A stretch of 64,000 nt of DNA from Candidatus Melainabacteria bacterium (GTDB taxonomy: Bacteria; Cyanobacteriota; Vampirovibrionia; Gastranaerophilales; Gastranaerophilaceae). The notes beneath the pieces were generated by a model. That model was not told the DNA's origin, did no database searches, and was given only the letters and a program-made list of their open reading frames with translations. The first letter of the stretch is position 1. Every line of letters begins with the position of its first letter. The stretch is from contig QHMG01000009.1 in the NCBI GenBank assembly GCA_003258725.1, forward strand, positions 48,903 to 112,902, written 5' to 3'. The translations under genes were made by a program, and so were the position numbers. Positions 28,637 to 35,877 of the stretch are shown here, piece after piece.

Positions 28637-29068
28637 ATGAATATTTTATTAGTAAACGGACCTAATTTGAATCTATTAGGAACAAGAGAACCAGATAAAT
28701 ACGGCTCAGAAACTTTAGAAGAAATTGAAAAACATCTTCAAGCAGAAGCTAAAAAACATGACATTCAGTTAGATTGCTGTCAATCAAATATAGAAGGCGA
28801 AATAGTTGATTTTATTCAAAAAGCAAACGGAATTTATGACGGTGTAATTCTAAATGCTGGCGGATACACTCACACAAGCGTTGCAATTCGTGATGCGATT
28901 TCAGCAGTTGAATTACCTGTTGTAGAGGTTCATTTGTCAAACATTAATGCAAGAGAAGAATTTAGAAAACATTCAATGATTGCGCCTGTTTGTATTGGTC
29001 AAATTTCGGGCTTTGGTGCATTTTCTTACAACTTAGGCTTGTTGGCTTTGTTGAATTATTTGAAGTAG
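28637..29068 (+). CDS. aroQ: type II 3-dehydroquinate dehydratase
   Basis: This 143-residue enzyme of the shikimate pathway is normally dodecameric. The N-terminus MNILLVNGPNLNLLGTREP has Asn10, Arg17 and catalytic Tyr22 (DKYGS). LNAGGYTHTSVAI carries the substrate-binding residues and VEVHLSNINAREEFRKHS the catalytic His. RBS AAAGGAT is well placed. A terminator follows. Confidence 0.96.
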   Translation: MNILLVNGPNLNLLGTREPDKYGSETLEEIEKHLQAEAKKHDIQLDCCQSNIEGEIVDFIQKANGIYDGVILNAGGYTHTSVAIRDAISAVELPVVEVHLSNINAREEFRKHSMIAPVCIGQISGFGAFSYNLGLLALLNYLK

Positions 29069-29097
29069 AACTTTGGTAATATTTTAACATATTAAGA

Positions 29098-29130
29098 TAA
29101 GGGATTCTGAAATCATTTCAGAATCCCTTA
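29098..29130 (+). terminator. terminator after aroQ
   Basis: A 16-base stem TAAGGGATTCTGAAAT and its complement has a one-base formal loop. It is followed by only a short T stretch. Confidence 0.65.
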
Positions 29131-29263
29131 ATATTTGCCGTAGTAAAATGTGATTAATTCTATTGGGTAACATATTGTAAACTTAACACTTGAAAATCTT
29201 TAAAATTTGCTTTAAACTAAGATATACGAATATTAAGAATATTTTATATTTTGGAGGTTGCCT

Positions 29264-30006
29264 ATGAACAAGATTATGTTTGTTGCACATAAATTTTGTG
29301 CGTTTACTTTAGCAGAAACCCTAATCGTAATGGGTATTATTGGTGTGGTTGCGGCGCTAACTATTCCAAACTTGAACTCTTCAACTGCCGACAAAGAAAA
29401 AGTTGCAAAACTAAATAAAATTTATTCAAATCTTAACGATGCAGTTGGACGTGCTCAAGCAGTTTATGGTCCTGTTGAAGAATGGTTAAGTGGAAAAACT
29501 GCAGAGCAAAAAAACTTAATATTTTATGAACGAATGAGTGAATTTATGAAAGTTCAAAAAACTTGTGCTTCAAATACTGCAGGGTGCTTTACTAAAAGAC
29601 AAGGTAATGCTTTAAAATCGGGCTTTTCTGTAACGGATACACCTCAAGCTTTCTATCAGGTAATTTTAGCCGATGGAGCATCAGTCTCTTTTTTCCCTTA
29701 CGGCAGAGATAACCTTTGTCAAGAAGATGGTTGTTATAATTTTTATGTAGATATAGATGGACCTACAAAAGGTTCTTTTACTTATGGTAAAGATTTATTC
29801 GTTTTTGTTGGAGGTTCAAAAACGGTCTTATTTCTTCTTGGGCATCTTCAAATGCAACACTTCGTTCTAATTGTTTTAAATTTGGTAATACATGTTCTTC
29901 TTGGGTTATTCAAAACAATAATATGGATTATATCAAGGCTGATTCAAATGGTAAATGTCCAAATGGTAAAGTATTGGATTGGACAACAAACACTTCTTGT
30001 AAATAA
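29264..30006 (+). pseudogene. type IV prepilin/pseudopilin with one-base frameshift
   Basis: The start is ATG 29264 with GGAGG 6 bases upstream. The leader KFCA is followed by FTLAETLIVMGIIGVVAALT, a class III prepilin signal (cleavage before Phe, with Ala instead of Gly at -1). The reading frame is normal to about residue 185 (GKDLFVFVGGSK), then meets five A's at 29818-29822. After that the annotated frame turns into a hydrophobic nonsense tail ending at 30019. One added A restores a pilin-like end: GLISSWASSNATLRSNC..., with Cys pairs, ending CPNGKVLDWTTNTSCK at 30006 and giving 247 residues. It is either a real slippage/phase variant or a sequencing error in a homopolymer. A terminator follows. 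Confidence 0.85.
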
Positions 30007-30025
30007 TGTAAAAATATAAATTGTA

Positions 30026-30061
30026 CCGCCGAGTTTGTATTTCACAAACTCGGCGGATTTT
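30026..30061 (+). terminator. terminator after the prepilin gene
   Basis: CCGCCGAGTTTGT / ACAAACTCGGCGG with loop ATTTC is followed by ATTTTT. It begins 20 bases after the frame-corrected stop at 30006, which supports that end. Confidence 0.88.
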
Positions 30062-30223
30062 TGCTATTTATTATTTCGGTCAGCGGTTCACATATTCACA
30101 TTTTGGTGTGTTTTATTCTCCTTACTGACAACGATACAAATCATGCTGTATCCCTTATCTGACATGCATGTTAGCCTTGTTTTTCATGACTTAAATCCTC
30201 TAAAAAGAGTATTAAAATTATAG

Positions 30224-30829
30224 TTATAAGTTGTAATTGTGTTCGTCAATAATACTTTGCTTTTCTGGGGGTACAACTTCTATATTTAACAAAAAGTTAT
30301 CTCCAACATTTATTAAAATATCTTTACCTTTGTTTATATAAGCTAGCGGAGTCGAATTGTATAATGCTACACCTGCTGATTTTAAACGATTTCCTTCGGG
30401 GTTTTTAACTGCACCTTCTACTGTTCTATATCCGCAAGAAATTCCTTTCACAAAGAAATTACCAACTGTAAGTGCTGCAGTTTTGGTTGTTTCGACTTTA
30501 TCCCATTCGGTTGTGTATTTTGCAAAAAGGTTTTCTGGTTCTTGTAAATTTCCGTTATACTGTCTTATTTTTGTTATTTTTAGTGAGAAAGTCGCATTTT
30601 GTTTCAAACGACTGCTGTCTTTAGCCCTAACAACAACTCCTTCAATAATGTCGCCAGAGTATACAGTTCCGTAACTTTCAATTGTGTTTGCATTTACAAC
30701 TCTAAAAACTATAATATCAGTTGGATTTTCGCTATTATAAGGTGTCATAGCCTCTACCAAAGTTGCTTTTGCGTTGGCTGGTGCTATGAAGAATATCATT
30801 AATGTTAAAAATAACAATATCTTTTTCAT
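30224..30829 (-). CDS. secreted protein of unknown function (paralogue 2)
   Basis: The protein has 201 residues from ATG 30829, with AAGGA 8 bases upstream. A signal peptide (MKKILLFLTLMIFFIAPANA) is followed by a domain sharing its layout with the upstream neighbour. Shared elements are VEAMTPYNSENPT, YSGDIIEGVV, SRLKQNATFSLK and a C-terminal STPLAYINKGKDILINVGDNFLLNI. No catalytic motif is seen. It starts one base after the neighbour's stop codon, so the pair is a tandem duplication in one operon. It is probably periplasmic or surface-exposed. Confidence 0.75.
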   Translation of the reverse strand: MKKILLFLTLMIFFIAPANAKATLVEAMTPYNSENPTDIIVFRVVNANTIESYGTVYSGDIIEGVVVRAKDSSRLKQNATFSLKITKIRQYNGNLQEPENLFAKYTTEWDKVETTKTAALTVGNFFVKGISCGYRTVEGAVKNPEGNRLKSAGVALYNSTPLAYINKGKDILINVGDNFLLNIEVVPPEKQSIIDEHNYNL

Positions 30830-30830
30830 C

Positions 30831-31445
30831 TTAATTTTCCTTTTGATAATCATAGTTTGGTGCTTCGTTTTTAATAAATATAAAATTTAATAAAAACTCT
30901 TGGTCTTTGTTTATTTTTAAGTAGTCACCTTTTTCTATCAAAGAAAGTGGTGAGTTTACGTAAACATTTTCAGCAGATGCTTTTAACGTATCTTTTTTAT
31001 TTATGGAATTTTTATCTTCCATAGCTCCTTGTGCAGCATAAAATCCTGCTGTTACTAGAGCAACAGGAATTCCGCCAAACAAATAAAGAGCATTTGTAAT
31101 AGTCTCTTTAGGTCGAAATTTCGTTGTATATTGAGTAACTATATTTGTAAGATACTGTTTTTGTCCGTTTATATCAACATAATTTGTTGGAATATAAATA
31201 AATGAAGCACTTTGTTTCAAGCGTTTTGGCGGAATTGTTTGATAAATATATCCACTTATTATAGTGCCTTTATATAAAAATAACGCATCATTAATAATTG
31301 GGTCTTGAAGTCTAACCGTAAAATTATGCGGTGGATTATTACTATCAAAAGGTGTAACCGCTTGAACCTTAACTTTTTTCGCAAAAGCTGTTTGTGGCAC
31401 AAGTAAGCAGAATATTAGGGATAAACAAAAAACTACTTTCTTCAT
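30831..31445 (-). CDS. secreted protein of unknown function (paralogue 1)
   Basis: The protein has 204 residues from ATG 31445. The signal peptide is MKKVVFCLSLIFCLLVPQTAFA. The matched blocks with the downstream copy are VQAVTPFDSNNPP, YKGTIISGYI, PKRLKQSASFIY, QYTTKF and SPLSLIEKGDYLKINKDQEFLLNF. Identity between copies is moderate, so the duplication is old. A mid-protein hydrophobic stretch (LYLFGGIPVALVTAGFYAA) is also present at the same place in the other copy and may contact a membrane. The family is not recognised. Confidence 0.75.
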   Translation of the reverse strand: MKKVVFCLSLIFCLLVPQTAFAKKVKVQAVTPFDSNNPPHNFTVRLQDPIINDALFLYKGTIISGYIYQTIPPKRLKQSASFIYIPTNYVDINGQKQYLTNIVTQYTTKFRPKETITNALYLFGGIPVALVTAGFYAAQGAMEDKNSINKKDTLKASAENVYVNSPLSLIEKGDYLKINKDQEFLLNFIFIKNEAPNYDYQKEN

Positions 31446-31482
31446 AATGTACATTATATATTATTAAATAATTTTTAGCAAT

Positions 31483-31505
31483 AAAAAAGACTCCTCACGG
31501 AGTCC
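31483..31505 (-). terminator. terminator of the tRNA-Lys transcript
   Basis: On the minus strand GGACTCC / GGAGTC with a GTGA tetraloop is followed by TTTTTT. Confidence 0.85.
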
Positions 31506-31516
31506 TTCTATTTTGT

Positions 31517-31554
31517 TCAACCATTTGACAACATTCTGAGGTTATCGGTTGAAA
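31517..31554 (-). ncRNA. hairpin in the tRNA-Lys 3' trailer
   Basis: TTTCAACC and GGTTGAA arms close a 23-base apical region between the tRNA CCA end and the terminator. It is probably removed during tRNA maturation. Confidence 0.45.
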
Positions 31555-31559
31555 TAAAG

Positions 31560-31635
31560 TGGTGCGCTTGGCGCGATTCGAACGCGCGACCTATCCCTTA
31601 AAAGGGGAGTGCTCTACCTGCTGAGCTACAAGCGC
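31560..31635 (-). tRNA. tRNA-Lys (UUU), CCA encoded
   Basis: The 76-base cloverleaf has acceptor GCGCTTG / CAAGCGC fully paired, D arm GCTC...GAGC, anticodon loop CTTTTAA (anticodon TTT) and T arm GCGCG-TTCGAAT-CGCGC. The 3' ACCA is in the DNA. The outermost anticodon-stem pair is a C/T mismatch. Confidence 0.97.
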
Positions 31636-31749
31636 TCACTTTGTAAGCCTTTACCTTGCCTCGGGGGTGAAACCATTTCCCTATTCACCTTTCAGTCGAG
31701 TCCCTAATGAAACTACCGAGTGTCAAGTTCCAATCTTTTGAATTGGTGT
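31636..31749 (-). ncRNA. structured leader of the tRNA-Lys transcript, type unknown
   Basis: About 113 bases lie between the predicted start and the tRNA 5' end. The minus-strand RNA has a CCAAT / ATTGG hairpin at its 5' end. It also has an inner GGTGAA / TTTCACC hairpin and a possible outer CTCGG / CCGAG closing stem. GC content is higher than in the surrounding sequence. It matches no tRNA, SRP, 6S or riboswitch pattern I know. It may be a small RNA, a processing signal or simply a leader. Confidence 0.4.
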
Positions 31750-31755
31750 AGTTAT

Positions 31756-31784
31756 AATCTACAATGAAAAAAATTCTAAGTCAA
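31756..31784 (-). promoter_or_regulatory. promoter of the tRNA-Lys transcript
   Basis: On the minus strand TTGACT (31784-31779) and TAGATT (31761-31756) are 17 bases apart. A TATAAC at 31756-31751 is an alternative -10 with poor spacing. Confidence 0.55.
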
Positions 31785-31816
31785 CTACTTTTTTAATTTT
31801 TTTTATATTTTTTTTT

Positions 31817-31854
31817 AGAAGGGCGGATTTTGCAAACGCAAAATCCGCCCTTCT
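31817..31854. terminator. strong GC hairpin downstream of the XRE gene
   Basis: The arms AGAAGGGCGGATTTTGC / GCAAAATCCGCCCTTCT have a 4-base loop. The T-run lies on the left on the plus strand, so on the minus strand the hairpin is followed by A's. It is not a textbook terminator for the leftward gene and may act as an mRNA end or an RNA stabiliser. Confidence 0.5.
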
Positions 31855-31873
31855 TTACTATATTTATTGAGTT

Positions 31874-32452
31874 TTAGTTGTTTTCTTTTAGGTCAATATA
31901 TTTCTTTGCACAATCAAACATTGAATTTACAAGTGCGGCATTTGAATAAATATTCATGCCACTAGATTCTAAGACTTGTTTAACTCTGTTCTCCCAAATT
32001 GCATAAATTTCCTCAGTTGATAAGTCTAGAACTTGTCCAATCATGCTTAATTCTTTAAAATCAAGTGGAATAGGCATTGCACCTCTAAGTACATCTACCA
32101 TATCTAGTCGTTTTTTACGTGGAAATGCCTTTAAAAAGTTTACTACACTCAATTGTTTTTTACGTAAGTTATCTTTTAACACTTCTACCGCTTCATCTAC
32201 CATGATTGGCTCTTGAGGAATTTTATATTCATCAAACATTTCTGGCTCAATCTCCATGACTGTTGCAATTCTCTCTAGTGTTGTTCCTCTTGTTGAAAAA
32301 GGTATGGTATTGTCTATTAGATTGTAAACATACGATAATGTAACGCCAATCATTTCTGCAAAGTCTTTTTTATGTAAGTTTGCCTTCTCTAAAAAATCGC
32401 TCACCATTTTGGAGCTTTTCTCTTTAATTATTGGTTTGTTTTCAGATTTCAT
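31874..32452 (-). CDS. XRE-type helix-turn-helix regulator with two HTH-like halves
   Basis: The protein has 192 residues. Residues about 18-75 form an XRE HTH (LHKKDFAEMIGVTLSYVYNLIDN ... ERIATVMEIEPEMF). Residues about 95-160 repeat the plan (KKQLSVVNFLKAFPRKKRLDMVDVL ... MIGQVLDLSTEEIYAIW), which suggests an internal duplication or a dimer-like monomer. It is transcribed alone, leftward. An AGGGGAG ribosome site lies upstream. The target is unknown, and the divergent pth promoter is the nearest candidate. Confidence 0.75.
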   Translation of the reverse strand: MKSENKPIIKEKSSKMVSDFLEKANLHKKDFAEMIGVTLSYVYNLIDNTIPFSTRGTTLERIATVMEIEPEMFDEYKIPQEPIMVDEAVEVLKDNLRKKQLSVVNFLKAFPRKKRLDMVDVLRGAMPIPLDFKELSMIGQVLDLSTEEIYAIWENRVKQVLESSGMNIYSNAALVNSMFDCAKKYIDLKENN

Positions 32453-32626
32453 AACTAATCTCCCCTATAATCTTGATACTTTTTTGGAGTCTCCGTGTAT
32501 CATAAAATAAACCCATTTTATCTTTTTGTTAAGCGAAAGGTAGTTAATACTCTTGGTAATATTTATTTGCGTTAAAATTATAAACATAAGGACTTATGAT
32601 TAACTTGATAATAAGAGGATAAAAGA

Positions 32627-33184
32627 TTGAAACTTATTGTTGCATTGGGAAATGTCGGAGATAAATATAGCTTTACTCGTCATAATATGGGCTTTATGGT
32701 CGCAGATTATTGGGCTGTAAATGAGGGTTTTTCTTTTAGGGAAGAATCAAAGCTAAAGTGTTTGTTTACTAAAATAAAATTTAACAACGAAGATATCATA
32801 ATAATTAAGCCAACAACTTACATGAATTTGTCAGGCGAAGCTGTAAGTTTGGTTATGAACTATTATAAAATAGACGTAAGTGACATGCTTGTTATTTATG
32901 ATGATTTATCAATAGAGTTAGGTCGTTTAAGGTTTAGAGCAAGTGGTTCTGACGGCGGACACAACGGAATTAAATCGGTAATTCAACATGCTGGCACAAA
33001 TAAGTTTGCAAGATTAAAGATTGGTATTGGACCACAACCACCAATTCCTTCAGAAGCCTTTGTTTTACAAAACTTTTCTAAAGAGCAAGAACCTGTCTTA
33101 AAAGATACACTAAAAAGCGCTTTAGATGCGGTTAAGTGTTACCTAACTGACGGATTAGACAAGGCTCAAAATAAATTTAATTAG
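32627..33184 (+). CDS. pth: peptidyl-tRNA hydrolase
   Basis: This 185-residue enzyme recycles peptidyl-tRNA. MKLIVALGNVGDKYSFTRHNMGF contains catalytic His19; the usual GNPG is GNVG here. KPTTYMNLSGEAV and VIYDDLSIELGRLRFRASGSDGGHNGIKS complete the active site. The start is TTG 32627, with AAGAGG 8 bases upstream; no ATG is available near the conserved N-terminus. Confidence 0.95.
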   Translation: MKLIVALGNVGDKYSFTRHNMGFMVADYWAVNEGFSFREESKLKCLFTKIKFNNEDIIIIKPTTYMNLSGEAVSLVMNYYKIDVSDMLVIYDDLSIELGRLRFRASGSDGGHNGIKSVIQHAGTNKFARLKIGIGPQPPIPSEAFVLQNFSKEQEPVLKDTLKSALDAVKCYLTDGLDKAQNKFN

Positions 33185-33254
33185 TAAGGTTTACTATATA
33201 TTATATTTTTATTCCATGATTTAATAAAAACAATTAAAGTGAAAGGTAAATAAG

Positions 33255-34673
33255 ATGACAATTGAACAAGCAGAACAATTTGAAGAACAAGAACTTTATG
33301 ATAAAGCGTATGCTGAATATAAAAAACTTTTAGAAAAAAGACCTAATAGTGTAGAAATTCTACAAAGAACAGCACATGTTGCAAAGATTTTAGGTTTGAT
33401 AGAAGATGCCGAAAAATATTTTTCTAAAATTGTTGAAGAGGACAAAGCCAACATTATGGCTTACGAACAATTAATGGATTTATTTGAAGGGTCTGATAGA
33501 TACAAATACTATACTTATCGTGGAAATTTGCATGTATGTCAAGGTCAGCTACAACACGCAGCAGGTGACTTTAAAAAAGCTCTAGAAAAAGCATACGAAG
33601 ATGACCAAAGAAATATGACAAGATTTGTACTTGCAGGTATTTATACTCAACTTAACAAGGACAACCAAGCTATTGATGAATACTTAAGATTAATTGATTC
33701 TCACGAAGCTCCGCTTGAAGCGTACACTCAATTATCTAAAATTTATATGAAGGAAGGTATTTTATCTAGTGCTGCTGAAATCTTAGAAAGGGCTATAAAT
33801 GACGGGCATGATAATGATGAAATTAAAAATAAATTAGCGGATATTTATATTGCAAATAACCAAACAGATGCAGCTTCAAAGGTAAGTTCTGATCCTCTTG
33901 TTCAATTAAGATGTTTAATTGACGATGAAAAAATGGCAGAAGCTAAATCAAAAATTGATGAAATGCAAGATAAATATAAGAAAAATCCAAAATTTTTATC
34001 TCTTGTTGCTCAATATTATTACACAGAAAAGAAATTTGATGAGGCGCTTGACGCTGTAAATGAGTTTGCAAAATTTGATAAAAATTCACCTCTAATTTAT
34101 CAGATGCGTGCTTTAATTTACGAAGAAAAAGGCGATTCTTTTAACGAACACTATAATTGGGCAAAATATAATTTAGCACGTGGAAACAAAGATGTTGCAT
34201 TAAATGAATATATGTTTGCACTTCAACAAAAAGAAGACGATAAAGCTCTATTGCTTACTATTGCTGAATTATTAGATGATATGAATGATAAAACTCACGC
34301 AATCGAATTTTATGAACGCTTAAGCAAGGTGGATTTAAACAATAAAAAAGCACTTGAAAGATTAGGTGAATTTAGAGAAAGCATAGGCGATTACAAAATG
34401 GCAATCGAATATTTTGAAAAACTTTACTGTTTGGATAATCGTAAAGCAAATGTTCTAAAATCTTTAGCGGTTGCTTACGAAAAGACTAAAAATCCAGCAA
34501 AAGCCGTTGAATTTTATAACAAATATCTTTCATCTTCTGCAATTTCAGACCAAGAAGTTGCATCAATTAAAAAGAAACTTGAAAAATTAGAAGGTCAAGC
34601 TAAAACTTATAATGAAGCCTCAATGGAAGACGAAGGCTTAATCGACAAGATTATGAGATTTTTTAACAAATAA
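33255..34673 (+). CDS. tetratricopeptide-repeat protein
   Basis: The protein has 472 residues with no signal peptide. Repeating TPR helices run almost end to end, for example AEQFEEQELYDKAYAEYKKLLEKRP, KKFDEALDAVNEFAKFDKNSPL and YKMAIEYFEKLYCLDNRKANVLKSLAVAY. At least ten repeats can be counted. It is a cytoplasmic scaffold with unknown partners. RBS GTGAAAGG precedes the ATG. A hairpin terminator follows. Confidence 0.85.
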   Translation: MTIEQAEQFEEQELYDKAYAEYKKLLEKRPNSVEILQRTAHVAKILGLIEDAEKYFSKIVEEDKANIMAYEQLMDLFEGSDRYKYYTYRGNLHVCQGQLQHAAGDFKKALEKAYEDDQRNMTRFVLAGIYTQLNKDNQAIDEYLRLIDSHEAPLEAYTQLSKIYMKEGILSSAAEILERAINDGHDNDEIKNKLADIYIANNQTDAASKVSSDPLVQLRCLIDDEKMAEAKSKIDEMQDKYKKNPKFLSLVAQYYYTEKKFDEALDAVNEFAKFDKNSPLIYQMRALIYEEKGDSFNEHYNWAKYNLARGNKDVALNEYMFALQQKEDDKALLLTIAELLDDMNDKTHAIEFYERLSKVDLNNKKALERLGEFRESIGDYKMAIEYFEKLYCLDNRKANVLKSLAVAYEKTKNPAKAVEFYNKYLSSSAISDQEVASIKKKLEKLEGQAKTYNEASMEDEGLIDKIMRFFNK

Positions 34674-34706
34674 GTTTATTAATAAAATTGTTAAATAATG
34701 TAACAA

Positions 34707-34758
34707 AAAGTTCTGAAATCCATGCAAAACTAGCAAAAATCATGGTTTTCAGGACTTT
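34707..34758 (+). terminator. imperfect hairpin after the TPR gene
   Basis: AAAGTTCTGAAATCCATG and CATGGTTTTCAGGACTTT pair with two non-Watson-Crick positions around a 16-base loop. It lies between the TPR gene and the next start. Confidence 0.5.
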
Positions 34759-34795
34759 ATATCTATGTAGGTTAAAATTATTTTGTGTAGAAATT

Positions 34796-35419
34796 ATGGC
34801 AGTAAGTTCAATTAATTTAGCTCAAAACTTAATTACAAGTAATCGAAGCAATAATGCAAACGTTGCCTTTAAAGGTGGCACTCCAGACTTAGATGCTTTG
34901 AAACAAAAGCAAGACGAATTTCGCAGAATGTCTGAACAAGCAGGAGAAAATGGCGGCGTTATAGGTAAAATTGGTAGCTTTGCCACAAAAGCTATTGGTG
35001 TAATTATTGCATTTACTGCAACAAAAATCTGCTTAGATAAAGCAGCAGGAATGATTTCGGGTGCTGTTGGTAAATATACCGACAAAGCAACACAAAAAGC
35101 AGTTGATGCCTTAAACAAAAAAGCAGCTGAAAAAACAGGTGAAGAAGCTGCAAAATTGGCAGAAAAAGCAACAAAATTGGCTGAAAATTTAGGAAAGTCA
35201 AAGGCTGTTGCTGAAAAAGTTCGAAGCGTTGCGGTAAATATTGTTGCAGGTGGTGCAGCTATCGGCGTTGCAATGAAAGATTTTGGCTTAGTTAAGAAAC
35301 AGGTTTCTGACAGTGCAGAAAATCTTGTTGAAAGATCTATTGACAATGCGAACGGTAACGACTATAATAGTAGCACATCAACTAGCAACGATTTTACAGT
35401 AAGCGATGATGAATTTTAG
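34796..35419 (+). CDS. Ala/Lys-rich helical protein with N-terminal VAFKGG motif
   Basis: The protein has 207 residues from ATG 34796; the open frame extends upstream through a hairpin, so the longer start is unlikely. The N-terminal 25 residues (AVSSINLAQNLITSNRSNNA) end in NVAFKGGTPD. A hydrophobic segment lies at about 62-82. A long Ala/Lys/Glu helix at about 90-145 and a Gly/Ala segment at 150-165 follow, with a Ser/Asn/Asp tail. It may be membrane-associated. The next gene shares the N-terminal motif. The function is unknown. Confidence 0.7.
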   Translation: MAVSSINLAQNLITSNRSNNANVAFKGGTPDLDALKQKQDEFRRMSEQAGENGGVIGKIGSFATKAIGVIIAFTATKICLDKAAGMISGAVGKYTDKATQKAVDALNKKAAEKTGEEAAKLAEKATKLAENLGKSKAVAEKVRSVAVNIVAGGAAIGVAMKDFGLVKKQVSDSAENLVERSIDNANGNDYNSSTSTSNDFTVSDDEF

Positions 35420-35448
35420 TGAAAACGCTTTAGGAGGCAAAAACAAAA

Positions 35449-35805
35449 ATGATTAGACCAGTTTCAATGGCAGTTCCACGTGTAGCATTCAGAGGTGGAG
35501 AAACAGGTGTTGATAAAACTGTAGATGCAGTAGATAAAGCACAAAAAGCATTGCAAACTATGAGTAACCTTACTGAAGGTGCTGATGAATTTAAAAAGAA
35601 CATGAAAACTGATTCAGATGCATATTCAGATGCAGTTACTGATACTTTAACAAAAGCCGCAGAAGAAAATAAAGCGTTGAAACCTCTTGCGGAAGCAGCA
35701 AATTCAAAAGCTGGTAAAACGGTTGCTGATGTATTTGGTAAGTTTACAGCGTTTTGTACAAACTTAGCAAGTGCTGCTACAACAGTTTCTACAATTACAA
35801 AATAG
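35449..35805 (+). CDS. small Ala/Lys-rich protein with N-terminal VAFRGG motif
   Basis: The protein has 118 residues with a strong TAGGAGG ribosome site, 29 bases after the preceding gene. The N-terminus MIRPVSMAVPRVAFRGGETG matches the NVAFKGGTPD motif of its neighbour. The rest is helical (VDKAQKALQTMSNLTEGADEF ... AEAANSKAGKTVADVFGKFTAFC). It has no signal peptide. It is probably co-transcribed with the previous gene. The function is unknown. I recall similar (V)xF(K/R)G N-termini on other Gastranaerophilales proteins, but cannot verify that here. Confidence 0.75.
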   Translation: MIRPVSMAVPRVAFRGGETGVDKTVDAVDKAQKALQTMSNLTEGADEFKKNMKTDSDAYSDAVTDTLTKAAEENKALKPLAEAANSKAGKTVADVFGKFTAFCTNLASAATTVSTITK

Positions 35806-35827
35806 TAATTTCAAGATTTTATAATAA

Positions 35828-35860
35828 AAAGAAGGTTGATAATTTCAACTTTCTTTTTTT
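35828..35860 (+). terminator. terminator before folP
   Basis: GAAGGTTGA / TCAACTTTC (one G-U pair) is followed by TTTTTTT. It lies inside the longest possible folP frame, which rules out the start at 35836. Confidence 0.8.
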
Positions 35861-35861
35861 A

Positions 35862-35870
35862 TGCTAAAAT
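35862..35870 (+). promoter_or_regulatory. extended -10 promoter of folP, probably leaderless
   Basis: TG-C-TAAAAT is an extended -10 whose end is 7 bases before the folP ATG. Transcription should start at or next to the ATG. No Shine-Dalgarno sequence is present. Confidence 0.6.
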
Positions 35871-35877
35871 TTTGACT

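Noticed and set aside
30035..30223. 62-residue plus-strand frame after the prepilin
   Set aside because: It begins inside the terminator stem and has no ribosome site.
31636..31749. SRP RNA, 6S RNA, tmRNA or a known riboswitch
   Set aside because: None of the diagnostic conserved sequences is present, for example the SRP apical loop or a tmRNA T-loop end.
34822..35346. 174-residue minus-strand frame opposite the VAFKGG protein
   Set aside because: Its Ala/Phe/Ser-rich product is the shadow of an Ala/Lys-rich gene. It has no ribosome site and contradicts the operon direction.
35836..35877. Longer start of FolP at 35836
   Set aside because: The segment lies inside a terminator hairpin and upstream of an extended -10. 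The ATG at 35878 fits better.
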